A DNA stretch of 64,000 nt from Limnochorda sp. LNt (GTDB lineage Bacteria > Bacillota > Limnochordia > Limnochordales > Geochordaceae). This document shows, in pieces, positions 1 through 8,538 of this stretch (positions are counted from its first letter, which is position 1; each line of letters starts with the position of its first letter). The notes below the pieces were generated by a model that was not told where the DNA came from, ran no database searches, and saw nothing but the letters and a program-made list of their open reading frames with translations. Location of the stretch: assembly GCF_035593265.1 (NCBI RefSeq), contig NZ_CP141614.1, positions 2,232,001-2,296,000 of the forward strand, given 5' to 3'. The position numbers were made by a program, and so were the translations under genes.

Positions 1-1
1 C

Positions 2-1549
2 ATCACGGGCCCGGCCATCGCCATCGTCTGGGGGTGGCTGCCGGCCCTGCTGTGGGTCTGGTTCGGCAACATCTTCATCGGCGCCGTGCACGACTACCTG
101 TCGGTGATGGCCTCGGTGCGCAGCGAGGGCAAGTCGGTGCAGTGGATCGCGGGCAAGGTGATGAAGCCGCGCACGTCGCGGATCATGATGATCTTCGTCT
201 ACCTGACCCTGGTGCTGGTGGTCGCGGCCTTCATGAGCGTGGCCAGCACCAACTTCGTCGGCAACCCCGGGGTGCCGACGTCCACGTTCCTGTTCATCGC
301 AGGAGCCGTCATCTTCGGCCTGCTCTACTACCGTCTCAAGCTCAACTTCGCGCTGGCCACCATCATCGGCCTGGGTCTGGTCATCCTGGCCATGTGGCTG
401 GGGTACGTCTGGCCGTGGCACGCCAGCTTCCACACCTGGGTCACCATCTCGGCGGTGTACGCCATCGTCGCCTCGAGCCTGCCGGTCTGGCTGCTGCTGC
501 AGCCCCGTGACTATCTCAACTCCTACATCCTCTTCGTCGGCCTGGGGCTCGGGGTCGTCGCGCTGCTGGTCTCCTTCAAGGGCGTCGCCATCCCCGCCTA
601 CACCGTCTGGAGCGCCCCGGCGGTGGGCAACGTGCCGTCGCCCTTCTGGCCGGCCATCCCGCTGGTCATCGCCTGCGGATCGCTGTCGGGCTTCCACGCG
701 CTGGTGGCCTCCGGCACCACCTCCAAGCAGCTCGACAAGGAGAGCCACGGCCTGCCGGTGGGCTACGGCGGCATGCTGACGGAGGGCCTGTTGTCGACGC
801 TGGTCGTGGTCTCGATGGGCGCCTTCGCCTTCCCCGTGCTGCAGCAGGTGGCCGACCGGGTGGCCGGCCTGGGTGTGTCGCTGACGCAGCTGGCGGGTGA
901 CCGGGTCTACTTCGCCTTCAACGTCCTCAAGGCGGCCGGACCCATCGGAGGGGCCCTGGGCCTCTTCACCCGCAGCTACGGCGAGCTGCTGGGCAGCGTC
1001 TTCGGCGTGGGCGCATCCATCGGCGCGCTCTTCGCAGGGCTGTGGGTGACGGCCTTCGTCATGACCACCCTCGACACGGCCACGCGGCTGGGGCGCTTCA
1101 CCTGGCAGGAGCTGATGGAGCCGCTGCGCCAGTCCAACCCCGGCCTGTACCGGGTGCTGGCGGACCGCTGGGTGGCCGGTGCCATCGTCGCTGCCCTCGC
1201 GGCCTGGCTGGCGTGGGACGGGGCCTACACCACCCTGTGGCCCGCCTTCGCGGGGGCCAACCAGATGGTGGCGGCCGTCGCCATGCTGACCATGGCCATG
1301 TGGGTCGTCCGGGTGCAGCGCGCCTCCGGTGGCTACCGGTCGGCCGTCGTGGTCCCCGGGCTCTTCTTGTGGGTGACGGTCTTCGCGGGCGTGGTCTGGT
1401 ACCTGTGGGCGGTGCCGGCTTCGATGGTCATCAAGGTCATCTTCGCCGTCATGGCGGTGCTGTCGCTGTTGCTGCTGGTCGACTTCACCGCCTCGTACCG
1501 CGAGGCACGCATCGAGGCGGCCCCCGGCGTCGCGGCGGGAGGCCGCTAG
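2..1549 (+). CDS. cstA: CstA-family carbon starvation transporter, 5' end outside the window
   Basis: Integral membrane transporter of the carbon starvation A family. Studied members take up peptides or pyruvate when carbon is short; the substrate here cannot be read. The window opens inside the gene: the first full codon is at base 2 and 515 residues are visible, so an N-terminal portion is missing. The edge reads GPAIAIVWGWLPALLW followed by the HDYLSVMAS segment that is typical of the family, and about a dozen hydrophobic segments follow up to the charged C-terminus. TAG is at 1547-1549. The next reading frame starts 2 nt later, which suggests one transcript with the ArsA-like gene downstream. 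Confidence 0.9.
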   Translation: MTGPAIAIVWGWLPALLWVWFGNIFIGAVHDYLSVMASVRSEGKSVQWIAGKVMKPRTSRIMMIFVYLTLVLVVAAFMSVASTNFVGNPGVPTSTFLFIAGAVIFGLLYYRLKLNFALATIIGLGLVILAMWLGYVWPWHASFHTWVTISAVYAIVASSLPVWLLLQPRDYLNSYILFVGLGLGVVALLVSFKGVAIPAYTVWSAPAVGNVPSPFWPAIPLVIACGSLSGFHALVASGTTSKQLDKESHGLPVGYGGMLTEGLLSTLVVVSMGAFAFPVLQQVADRVAGLGVSLTQLAGDRVYFAFNVLKAAGPIGGALGLFTRSYGELLGSVFGVGASIGALFAGLWVTAFVMTTLDTATRLGRFTWQELMEPLRQSNPGLYRVLADRWVAGAIVAALAAWLAWDGAYTTLWPAFAGANQMVAAVAMLTMAMWVVRVQRASGGYRSAVVVPGLFLWVTVFAGVVWYLWAVPASMVIKVIFAVMAVLSLLLLVDFTASYREARIEAAPGVAAGGR

Positions 1550-1551
1550 CC

Positions 1552-1818
1552 GTGCGCCACCCGGTGCGCGCGACCGTCACCTGGCTGACGGAGTGGTGGC
1601 GCCAGCGCGCCATCGGGTACATCCAGGCGGAGCGACGGGAGCTGGAGAACGTCTTCGCCCTGCTGGTGTTGGGGTCGTTCGTGGGGCTCCCGTAGCCCCC
1701 CACGCCGCTCGCGCTGCGGCTGCTGCCCCAGATGGGCCGTGAGCTGGCCGTCATGCGGGCCAGGGCCCAGGAGATGGACGACGTGTATGCGGAGATCGCA
1801 TCGCTCTTCGACCTCTAG
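1552..1818 (+). pseudogene. Small conserved-looking protein split by an in-frame amber codon
   Basis: I do not recognise the family. From GTG 1552 the frame runs 47 codons to TAG at 1693-1695. The same frame then continues as clean coding-like sequence for 40 more codons to a second TAG at 1816-1818. The first half ends in a hydrophobic stretch (NVFALLVLGSFVGLP). The second half is an amphipathic helix-like segment ending AEIASLFDL. A single base change (TCG to TAG) would explain the interruption. The gene sits between cstA and an ArsA-like ATPase with short spacing on both sides. It could be a true pseudogene, a sequencing error, two small proteins or a readthrough gene; a sequence error or recent nonsense mutation seems simplest. 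Confidence 0.5.
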
Positions 1819-1870
1819 GAGGAGTTGGGAGCAGACGGCGGCGCCGGCCCGCTACCCCCCGCCGTCGACC

Positions 1871-2896
1871 GTGCTCGAGACGCTGGCGCGGGGGGGCCGG
1901 GGTGGTGAGGGCGCCGACGCGGCCGGCGAGCCGCCGCTGCTGCTGACGGTCGGCAAGGGCGGCACCGGCAAGACCACGGTCGCGGCGGCGATGGCCGTCG
2001 CGCTGGCCGAGCGGGGCCTGCAGGTGTTGATCGCCTCCATCGACCCCGCCCACAACCTCGGCGATGTGCTGGAGACACCCCTGCACGGCGAGCCGACGGC
2101 GGTGGGCCCGTCGGGGCGGCTGTGGGCCGTCGAGGTCGACATGGAGCGGGCGCTGGATCGCTACCTCGAGCGCCAATCCGCCGAGCTCAAGGCGGCCTAC
2201 CGCTACCTGCAGGCCTTCAACCTGGATGGCTACCTCGACACCCTGCGCCACTCGCCCGGCGTCGAGGAGCAGGCGGCCATCGAGGAGGTGGCCCGTCTCC
2301 TCGAGACGGCCCGGGTGCACCACGCGGACCTCCTGGTCATCGACACGCCCCCGACGGGCCTGACGCTGCGGGTGCTGGCGCTCCCATCGGTCTCGGTGCG
2401 GTGGGCCCAGCACCTGGGTCTGGTGCGGCGGGCCCTGCTGGAGCGCCGGGATGCCCTGGAGCGCGTCCTGGGTCCCCAGCGGGCCGTCGTCGGTGGCGAG
2501 GAGGTGGAGCTGCCCTCGCGGGAGGACCGCGATCCCATCGGCCGGATCCTGCGCGACTTCCGAGCCGAGATGGAGGCGCTCGAGCGCCGGCTCCGGGATC
2601 GGGCCCGCTGCGGCGTGGTAGTGGTGCGCAACGAGGACCGCCTCTCCCTCTTCGAGACCGCCCGGGCACTGGAGGGCTTGGCCGCCTTCGAGATCCCGGT
2701 GGCCATGACGGTGGTCAACAAGGCCGGCGCCGGCCCGCCCTCGCAGGGACATGGTGACGGCGCCCTGCCGGCAGGAGGCCGGGCGAGCGAGCCGTATCCC
2801 GTGCGTCACGTGCCAGTGCAGTCGCCGGAGCCCATCGGCCTCGAGGCGCTGCGACGGGTGGCCGCGCACCTGCTGCCCGGCGCCGAGCCCTCCTGA
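1871..2896 (+). CDS. ArsA/GET3-family ATPase
   Basis: P-loop ATPase of the ArsA (anion pump)/GET3 family. It carries the deviant Walker A GKGGTGKTT at residues 29-36 (lysine in the second position), the switch I segment SIDPAHNLGD, and a DTPPTG switch II segment near residue 160. About 341 residues, close to single-domain family members. GTG 1871 is the only start in frame after the upstream stop and it lacks a ribosome site. The strong AGGAGGAG at 1817-1824 instead precedes TTG 1825 in another frame, so a one-base error in the G-run near 1890 could have hidden the real start. No arsenic genes are nearby, so I do not call it an arsenite pump. It may act with the small upstream and anchored downstream proteins. 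Confidence 0.8.
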   Translation: MLETLARGGRGGEGADAAGEPPLLLTVGKGGTGKTTVAAAMAVALAERGLQVLIASIDPAHNLGDVLETPLHGEPTAVGPSGRLWAVEVDMERALDRYLERQSAELKAAYRYLQAFNLDGYLDTLRHSPGVEEQAAIEEVARLLETARVHHADLLVIDTPPTGLTLRVLALPSVSVRWAQHLGLVRRALLERRDALERVLGPQRAVVGGEEVELPSREDRDPIGRILRDFRAEMEALERRLRDRARCGVVVVRNEDRLSLFETARALEGLAAFEIPVAMTVVNKAGAGPPSQGHGDGALPAGGRASEPYPVRHVPVQSPEPIGLEALRRVAAHLLPGAEPS

Positions 2897-2941
2897 GCCC
2901 CGAGACCCAGGGAAATCCGTGAGGGAAGGCAGGTCGAGTCC

Positions 2942-3574
2942 TTGTCAGCATCGACCGGCGCCTGGCTGCCGTACCTCTTCCTGCTGGCCGGCGCCACCTT
3001 CTTGCAGTACCTGTGGGGTCGGCGCGCCAACTGGCGCATCATCCGCGAGACGGCTCAGGCCTGCGAGCGGGCCCTGAGGCCGCAGGATCAGACCTACACG
3101 TGGATCGGGGGCCTCATCGGCTACAAGGCCGACTACGTGGTGCGCCGCGGCCATCTCAACCGGGTGGAGGCCACCCTGACCGCCCTGCCGCGCCACAGCC
3201 TCCTCTACCTGCCCATCTCGTGGGCCTGGCGGCGCCACGATACCCTCTACCTGCTCTGGCGTCCCAACCAGCCCTTGCGCATGCGCGGCCACGTCTACCT
3301 GGTGGGGCCAGGGCTATGGCGGCCCCGCATCCCGGCCCCCGAGGAGCTGCGCGAGGAGTGGCTGCAGGTCGACGGCCACCGCTACCGCCTGCTCTACAGC
3401 ACGTCCACCAGCCGCGAGCTGCTCCGCCAGCTCGTGCAGGCGGCCCGTAGCCCTCTGGTGCGCCACGTCAGCATCAACCCCGACGAGGGGGCCCTCTACT
3501 GTCGGATGGCCGCCCGTCCGGACCTGATCGAGCCCGTGGTGGCCCGCCTGGCCAGGCTCGTCGAGCAGCTCTGA
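2942..3574 (+). CDS. Membrane-anchored protein of unknown function
   Basis: Not recognised. 210 residues from TTG 2942. The N-terminus has one hydrophobic anchor (roughly residues 8-25, LPYLFLLAGATFLQYLW). The rest is a soluble basic domain rich in Arg, Trp and Tyr, with a segment of paired aromatic residues (SWAWRRHDTLYLLW). It lies 45 nt after the ArsA-like gene and 22 nt before the Gate-domain gene, on the same strand, so the three are probably co-transcribed. The position next to an ArsA/GET3-type ATPase would suit a membrane partner, but that is inference only. The start is supported mainly by the lack of other starts. Confidence 0.6.
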   Translation: MSASTGAWLPYLFLLAGATFLQYLWGRRANWRIIRETAQACERALRPQDQTYTWIGGLIGYKADYVVRRGHLNRVEATLTALPRHSLLYLPISWAWRRHDTLYLLWRPNQPLRMRGHVYLVGPGLWRPRIPAPEELREEWLQVDGHRYRLLYSTSTSRELLRQLVQAARSPLVRHVSINPDEGALYCRMAARPDLIEPVVARLARLVEQL

Positions 3575-3596
3575 GGCGGCGGAGCAGGCGACCCTC

Positions 3597-4724
3597 ATGG
3601 CGGACACCTCCGTCCGGGGGCAGGTCGTGACGGTGCGTGCCGTCTCGTTCGACCGGGGGCGGCCGGGTCCTGCGCGTGCCCCCGCACGCGCAGCAGGGAG
3701 AGCCCCGGCGCCGGCGAAGCGCCCGCTGGGAGGGCTCGTCGCGCGCATGCTTCACGAGTGGTGGCACCGGTTCGCCAAGACGCTGGGACTGCTGCTGCGC
3801 ATCGTCGTGCCGGTCTACATGCTGGTCGTGCTCCTGGAGGCCACCGGGTGGATCGGCGCCGTCACGGGCTGGGTCGAGCGGCCCCTGGGTTGGTTGGGCA
3901 TCGCCGAGCCGGCGGTGCTGCCGCTGCTGGTGGGGCTCTTCTCGGCCCTGTACGCCGCCATCGGCACCATGGCCTCGCTGGGCCTGACGCCCGAGCAGGC
4001 CCTGCCCGTGGTGCTCTTCCTCAACTTCGCCCACGCCTTGCCCATGGAGGTGGCCGTCGCCTCGCGCTGCCGGGTCGATCCGTGGCGCATCACGGCGGTG
4101 CGCCTGGCCATGGCCGCGGCTGCCGCCTTGCTGGCGCCGCTGTTGGTGCCGCTGCTTCCCCAGGCGGCCCCCGGGATGGGCGGGGCCGCCGTTGCGCCGT
4201 CGTCGCCCCCCCTGGCCCCCGCCGAGGCGGCCACCGTGCCACCGCTCGCGGGGGCGCTGGTCGAGGGCCTGCGGGGGCTGATGCGGCTCCTGGCCTTGCT
4301 GGTGGCGGTGCTGGCGCCTGCCACCCTGGCGATGGCGTGGCTCGAGCACCGGGGGCTGCTGGATCGCTGGTCGGCCGGGGTCGGCCCCTGGATGCGCCGG
4401 CTGGGGCTGTCGGGCGATGCCGCCTTCCCGGTGCTGGCGGGGCTCTTCTTGGGGCTCGTCTACGGGGCGGGGGTGCTCATCGACCGGATGGGCAGCGGAC
4501 GTCTCTCGGAGCAGGAGGCGTGGAGGGTCTTCGTCCTGCTGGCAGCCTGCCACTCGGTGCTGGAGGATCCCTTCATCTTCACCGCCGTCGGGGTCGGCCC
4601 CCACATCCTGCTGCCCGTGCGCGTCGCGGCCGCCGTCGTGGTGCTGGCGGGCTTCGCCCTGGCCGGCTCCCGGCGAAGGGCGCCCCAGTTGCGCGAGGCG
4701 CCGGTCCTGCGGAGACCTCGATGA
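3597..4724 (+). CDS. Nucleoside-recognition (Gate) domain membrane protein
   Basis: Polytopic membrane protein with two Gate (nucleoside recognition) halves, the fold shared by SpmA/SpmB, FeoB gates and concentrative nucleoside transporters. About eight hydrophobic segments alternate with polar loops; the conserved small-residue helix LFSALYAAIGTMASLG (near residue 115) and a matching LFLGLVYGAGVLID in the second half fit the duplicated fold. Transported substrate unknown. ATG 3597 gives an unusual 50-residue Ala/Pro/Arg-rich head. ATG 3747, preceded by GGGAGGG, would remove it and start just before the first helix; I find both possible. Last gene of the plus-strand group before the tRNAs. 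Confidence 0.75.
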   Translation: MADTSVRGQVVTVRAVSFDRGRPGPARAPARAAGRAPAPAKRPLGGLVARMLHEWWHRFAKTLGLLLRIVVPVYMLVVLLEATGWIGAVTGWVERPLGWLGIAEPAVLPLLVGLFSALYAAIGTMASLGLTPEQALPVVLFLNFAHALPMEVAVASRCRVDPWRITAVRLAMAAAAALLAPLLVPLLPQAAPGMGGAAVAPSSPPLAPAEAATVPPLAGALVEGLRGLMRLLALLVAVLAPATLAMAWLEHRGLLDRWSAGVGPWMRRLGLSGDAAFPVLAGLFLGLVYGAGVLIDRMGSGRLSEQEAWRVFVLLAACHSVLEDPFIFTAVGVGPHILLPVRVAAAVVVLAGFALAGSRRRAPQLREAPVLRRPR

Positions 4725-4764
4725 GGAAGGAACGCGCGGGGGGCGCCATAAGCTTCGGGGTAAG

Positions 4765-4841
4765 TGGTGCGCCCGGTAGGATTCGAACCCACGACCTGGT
4801 GGTCCGAAGCCACCCGCTCTGATCCCCTGAGCTACGGGCGC
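4765..4841 (-). tRNA. tRNA-Arg (UCG)
   Basis: Complete cloverleaf on the minus strand, 77 nt including an encoded CCA. Acceptor GCGCCCG pairs with CGGGCGC, the D stem is GCTC/GAGC, the anticodon stem GGTGG/CCACC encloses CTTCGGA (anticodon UCG), and the T arm is GTGGG-TTCGAAT-CCTAC with one G-T pair. It lies 30 nt downstream of tRNA-His on the same strand and is probably processed from the same transcript. Confidence 0.95.
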
Positions 4842-4871
4842 ACCGGCTGAAGCGAAGCGGGATGTGGGAAG

Positions 4872-4949
4872 TGGGGTGGACGGTGGGACTCGAACCCACG
4901 ACCCCCAGGTCCACAGCCTGGTGCTCTAACCGACTGAGCTACGCCCACC
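4872..4949 (-). tRNA. tRNA-His (GUG)
   Basis: Complete cloverleaf on the minus strand. It has the extra G at position -1 (base 4949) opposite C73, as expected for tRNA-His. The acceptor GTGGGCG pairs with CGTCCAC, the anticodon stem CCAGG/CCTGG encloses CTGTGGA (anticodon GUG), and CCA is encoded at 4872-4874. A promoter-like sequence lies directly upstream at 4976-5005. Confidence 0.95.
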
Positions 4950-4975
4950 ACCGCTGCCAGGCGGCTGCCCACGCC

Positions 4976-5005
4976 ATTCTACGGCTGGCGCCGCGGCCCC
5001 GTCAA
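4976..5005 (-). promoter_or_regulatory. Sigma-A-type promoter for tRNA-His/tRNA-Arg
   Basis: On the minus strand TTGACG (5000-5005) is followed after 18 nt by TAGAAT (4976-4981). The predicted start is about 20 nt upstream of the tRNA-His 5' end. The tRNA-Pro and ssrA genes in this window have the same arrangement with the same 18-nt spacer. Confidence 0.65.
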
Positions 5006-5043
5006 GCACGCCGGCCCGCTCGCCGACCGGCGCTCGCCGGCCG

Positions 5044-5934
5044 CTACACCGTCGGCGGCGGGGCCTTGGGCCGGGGTCTGGCCGGATCCTCGGGCACCAC
5101 CGGCCGCGGCCCGATGACCGGAGCCGGCTCGGCGTGCGGCGGCCCCGTCAGCAGGCTGCGTTTGAGCAGCTGGATGCCCAGCGCCGGGTCGACGCCCTTG
5201 GGGCAGGCCTCGCTGCACGCCCCCGCCAGATGGCAGCTGAAGACGCCGTGCACGCCGTCCACCGCGTCGGCCCGCACCTCCCAGCCGGCGTCACGGCTGT
5301 CGGCGATGTAGCGGTAGGCCTGCGCCAGCGCCTGCGGCCCCAGGAAGAGCGGGTCGGTGGCCGCCGTCGGGCAGGCCGCCACGCAGAGGCTGCACTTGAG
5401 GCAGTAGGCAAACTGCAGGTAGCGCTCCATCTCCTCGGGCGTCTGGGCGAACTCCCGGGTCGGCGCGCGCATCTCCGCCTCGTCGGCCGCGGGCCGGATG
5501 ATGTAAGGATGTACCTTGCGGTGTCGCTCGAAGGTGCCGCTCAGATCGGGCACCAGATCCTTGATGACGTCGTGGTTGGGCAACGGAGCCACCTCGAGGT
5601 GGGTCCCGAGCTCGCTGACCTGGGTCTGGCAGGTGAGACGGGGCTTGCCGTTGACCAGCATCCCGCACGAGCCGCAGACGCCCATCCGGCACGAGCTGCG
5701 GAAGGCCAGCGAGCCGTCCTGCCGCTCCTTGACCGCGATGAGGGCGTCCAGCACCGTCATGCCGGGGGTGTAGGGCACCTGGTAGGTCTGCCAGCGCATG
5801 GCGACGTCCCGCTCAGGGTCGAAGCGCGCCACCCGCAGCGTGACGACGGCGCCCGCCTCGATGGGGCCGCCCGCGCCGGCGGGCGCCCCGGTCGCCCGCT
5901 CCCCCGTCGCTCGGCGCTCCAGCACCCTGGCCAT
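5044..5934 (-). CDS. sdhB: Succinate dehydrogenase/fumarate reductase iron-sulfur subunit
   Basis: Electron-transfer subunit of complex II, 296 residues. It passes electrons from the FAD of SdhA to quinone through three clusters. The 2Fe-2S ligands are in SCRMGVCGSCGMLVNGK, the 4Fe-4S ligands in CLKCSLCVAACP, and the 3Fe-4S/4Fe-4S ligands in CHLAGACSEACPKG. ATG 5934 is chosen because GGGAGGGG lies just upstream; a longer frame upstream is only an open shadow of sdhD and sdhC. The C-terminus has a Pro/Arg-rich tail of about 35 residues beyond the usual end. It is the last gene of the sdhA-C-D-B series and starts 2 nt after sdhD. Confidence 0.95.
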   Translation of the reverse strand: MARVLERRATGERATGAPAGAGGPIEAGAVVTLRVARFDPERDVAMRWQTYQVPYTPGMTVLDALIAVKERQDGSLAFRSSCRMGVCGSCGMLVNGKPRLTCQTQVSELGTHLEVAPLPNHDVIKDLVPDLSGTFERHRKVHPYIIRPAADEAEMRAPTREFAQTPEEMERYLQFAYCLKCSLCVAACPTAATDPLFLGPQALAQAYRYIADSRDAGWEVRADAVDGVHGVFSCHLAGACSEACPKGVDPALGIQLLKRSLLTGPPHAEPAPVIGPRPVVPEDPARPRPKAPPPTV

Positions 5935-5936
5935 GC

Positions 5937-6311
5937 TCACGACGCCCCTCCCAGCGGGATGGCCTGGAAGACGGCCACTAGCCCGTAGACGAAGACCACC
6001 AGGCCGACGACCACCACCGCCGCGTCCACCGCCCGGGTGGCCGCGGGCGAGTACCAGATCTCGTGCAGGATCCGCCGCAGCCCGTACAGCCCGTGGTAGA
6101 GCGCGAAGCCCAGCAGCAGCACGTAGATTACCGACCAGCCGGCGCTGGCGCCCCGGGCGGCCACCGAGGCGAAGCCCCTCACGTCGTCCTCCACCCAGCC
6201 CAGCCAGCTCAGGATGGTGGGGTAGTGCTGCACGACCATGTGCACCCCCAGCAGCACCACCAGCGCGGCGCCCGAGAAGAGGTGCAACGCCCAGAGTTTG
6301 GATTCGCGCAC
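5937..6311 (-). CDS. sdhD: Succinate dehydrogenase membrane anchor, SdhD-like
   Basis: Small cytochrome b-type anchor, 124 residues, three hydrophobic helices. Conserved histidines that could ligate heme occur in LHLFSG, VHMVVQHY and LYHGLYGLR. The HGLYGLR motif resembles the HALNGLR motif of the other anchor, so the two anchors look like relatives, as in two-anchor complex II. GTG 6311 is the only reasonable start. Placed between sdhC and sdhB with 18-nt and 2-nt gaps. Confidence 0.85.
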   Translation of the reverse strand: MRESKLWALHLFSGAALVVLLGVHMVVQHYPTILSWLGWVEDDVRGFASVAARGASAGWSVIYVLLLGFALYHGLYGLRRILHEIWYSPAATRAVDAAVVVVGLVVFVYGLVAVFQAIPLGGAS

Positions 6312-6329
6312 GATGACGCCCCCCTCGCG

Positions 6330-6803
6330 CTACCCGACCAGGATCTCCCAGATCCCCACGGCGATGAAGGCGGCCGCCAGGATCATCATGGCCACGGTCA
6401 GTGGCCGCTGCCGCCTCAGCGCCACGGGGTAGGGATAGACGGGCTCGGCGGGCTTGCCCAGGGTGTAGCCCAGGTGGCCCAGGATGAGCCGCAGGCCGTT
6501 GAGCGCGTGATAGACGAAGGCGGCCAGGATCAACAGCTCCCCCACCACGAAGATGGGGTGCGAGAGGGTCGCCATGGTCCGCTCCCACACTTCGGGCCCC
6601 TGCAGGCGCCGGCTGGTCACCCAGACGTGCAGCGGCAGGTAGAGCACCAGCCCGATGCCCGACAGGCGGTGCAGCGTAAAGAGGTAGCGCTCGATGGGGT
6701 AGCGGCCCGCATGGACCCACCCCCGGACGCCCAGGCGGTTGGGCAGCCGCCGGGGCCGGAGGCCCTGCGGCGCTCGCGGCTCGATCGACGACGGCCGGGC
6801 CAT
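6330..6803 (-). CDS. sdhC: Succinate dehydrogenase cytochrome b subunit, SdhC-like
   Basis: Membrane anchor of complex II, 157 residues with three helices after a basic N-terminal region of about 40 residues. The family signature HRLSGIGLVLYLPLHVWV provides candidate heme-b and quinone-site residues, and YHALNGLRLIL marks the second helix pair. ATG 6803 has GGGAGAGGGG upstream. It follows sdhA by 22 nt. Confidence 0.9.
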   Translation of the reverse strand: MARPSSIEPRAPQGLRPRRLPNRLGVRGWVHAGRYPIERYLFTLHRLSGIGLVLYLPLHVWVTSRRLQGPEVWERTMATLSHPIFVVGELLILAAFVYHALNGLRLILGHLGYTLGKPAEPVYPYPVALRRQRPLTVAMMILAAAFIAVGIWEILVG

Positions 6804-6825
6804 CGCCTCGTCCCCTCTCCCGGAC

Positions 6826-8538
6826 TCAGTACTTGCGCTCGACCGGCTTCCACCGGGTGATCCGCACGGGCAGGTACTCCAGCCTCGGCCCTTGCGGCGT
6901 GTGGTAAGCCAGCGTGTGGGCCAGGAAGCGCTCGTCGTCGCGGCTCGGGTAGTCGCGCCGGGCGTGCGCCCCGCGCGACTCCCGCCGCTCCAGGGCGCCC
7001 AGCACCGTCACCTCGGCCAGGTCCAGCATGTTTTGCAGCTCCAGGGCCGAGACCAGGTCGGTGTTGTAGACCCAGCCCCTGTCCGACAGCCCGACATCGG
7101 CCATGCGCGCCTTGAGGGTGCGCACCTCCTCCAGGGCCTCGCGCAGGCCGGCCTCCTCCCGGAAGACCCCCACCTTCTCGTCCATCACCTGGCGGAGCCG
7201 GCTGCGGATCTCGTAGAGGCTCTCGGTGCCCCGACGATCCAGCAGGCCCTGCAGGCGAGCCTGCTCCTCACGGGCTGCCTCCAGCGGCGGCTCGGGGGGC
7301 GCCTTGCGTGCCAGGGCGTACCGGGCCGCCTCGCGCCCGGTGATGGCTCCCCAGACCAGGCACTCGCCGGTGGAGTTGCTGCCCAGGCGGTTGGCGCCGT
7401 GGATGGAGACGCAGGCCGCCTCCCCCGCGGCCCAGATGCCCTCCACGGGCGTCTTGCCGTCGATGTCGGTGTGGATGCCGCCCATCGAGTAGTGGGCGGC
7501 CGGCCGCACCGGCAGCCGGTGCTCGATGGGATCGAGCCCGTTGAACTTGATGGCCACCTCCCGGATCAGGGGCAGGCGCTGCTTGATCCGGTCCCCGCCC
7601 AGGTGGGTCAGGTCCAGCTCGACGTAGCCCAGTCCGCTGGGGTGGGTGAAGCCCCGCCCCGCCTCCATCTCCAGCGTCTCGGCCCGCGCCACGATGTCGC
7701 GGGGGGCGAGCTCCATCAGCTTGGGGGCGTGATCCTCCATGAAGCGCCGCCCGTCGCGGTTGCGCAGGTACCCTCCCTCGCCTCGCGCCGCCTCGGTGAT
7801 GAGGATGCCGGAGGGCACCAGCCCCGTCGGGTGAAACTGCACGAACTCCATGTCCTTGAGCGGCAGCCCCGCCCGGTAGGCCATGGCCATGCCGTCGCCC
7901 GTCACCGTGTAGGAGTAGGTGGTGAAGCCGAAGAGCCGCATGAAGCCCCCCGTCGCGACGATGAGGGCCTTGGCCCGCAGCAACGCGAACTCGCCCGTGG
8001 TCAGATCCCATGCGGTGACGCCGGCCAACTCGCCCTGCTCGACGATGATGCGGGTGGCCATCCACTCGTCGTACCGGGTGAACCGCCCGAAGCGCTGCAG
8101 CGTGTCGTAGAGGGTCTGCATCTCGAAGAAGCCGGTCTTGTCGGCGGCGAAGGTGGCGCGGGGGAAGCTGTGGCCGCCGAAGGGGCGCTGGTTGATGTGG
8201 CCGTCGGGCCGCCGGGACCAGGGGATGCCCCAGTGCTCCAGCCGCAGGATCTCCCGGGGCATGGCCTCCACGAAGCGCATGACGGCATCCTGGTCGGCCA
8301 GGAAGTCGCTGCCCTTGACCGTGTCCCAGGCGTGGAGCTCGGGGCTGTCGCCCTCCTCGGGGTTGAGCACGGCGGCGGTGCCGCCCTCGGCGGCCACCGA
8401 GTGGGCCCGCATCAGCTGGGTCTTGGACAGGATGGCCAGATCGAGGCGGCCGTCGGCCGCCCAGAGCACCTCGAGGGCCGCCCGCAACCCGGCCAGACCG
8501 CTGCCCAGGATCAGGACGTCATGCGTCAGGACGCGCAC
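6826..8538 (-). CDS. sdhA: Succinate dehydrogenase/fumarate reductase flavoprotein subunit
   Basis: Catalytic flavoprotein of complex II, 570 residues. It interconverts succinate and fumarate. The FAD-binding GSGLAGLRAAL is at residues 12-22. RAHSVAAEGG contains the histidine expected to hold FAD covalently. RGEGG contains the catalytic arginine, and the C-terminal FAD region reads GANRLGSNSTGE. It is the first gene of an A-C-D-B order, less common than C-D-A-B. GTG 8538 is used. The 112 nt upstream are a little richer in A/T, but I see no convincing promoter there. With no other respiratory genes in view, direction of the reaction is not decided. Confidence 0.95.
   Translation of the reverse strand: MRVLTHDVLILGSGLAGLRAALEVLWAADGRLDLAILSKTQLMRAHSVAAEGGTAAVLNPEEGDSPELHAWDTVKGSDFLADQDAVMRFVEAMPREILRLEHWGIPWSRRPDGHINQRPFGGHSFPRATFAADKTGFFEMQTLYDTLQRFGRFTRYDEWMATRIIVEQGELAGVTAWDLTTGEFALLRAKALIVATGGFMRLFGFTTYSYTVTGDGMAMAYRAGLPLKDMEFVQFHPTGLVPSGILITEAARGEGGYLRNRDGRRFMEDHAPKLMELAPRDIVARAETLEMEAGRGFTHPSGLGYVELDLTHLGGDRIKQRLPLIREVAIKFNGLDPIEHRLPVRPAAHYSMGGIHTDIDGKTPVEGIWAAGEAACVSIHGANRLGSNSTGECLVWGAITGREAARYALARKAPPEPPLEAAREEQARLQGLLDRRGTESLYEIRSRLRQVMDEKVGVFREEAGLREALEEVRTLKARMADVGLSDRGWVYNTDLVSALELQNMLDLAEVTVLGALERRESRGAHARRDYPSRDDERFLAHTLAYHTPQGPRLEYLPVRITRWKPVERKY

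Noticed and set aside
1693-1695. Pyrrolysine or selenocysteine at the amber codon
   Set aside because: UAG is not a selenocysteine codon, no pyl genes are visible, and there is no sign of a readthrough element.
1739-1870. Longer N-terminus for the ArsA-like ATPase from 1739
   Set aside because: That stretch codes in another frame for the end of the small upstream gene and reads as Arg/Ser-rich noise.
5044-6720. Single 558-codon frame covering sdhB, sdhD and part of sdhC
   Set aside because: sdhD and sdhC are clear in other frames; only the sdhB part has real protein features.
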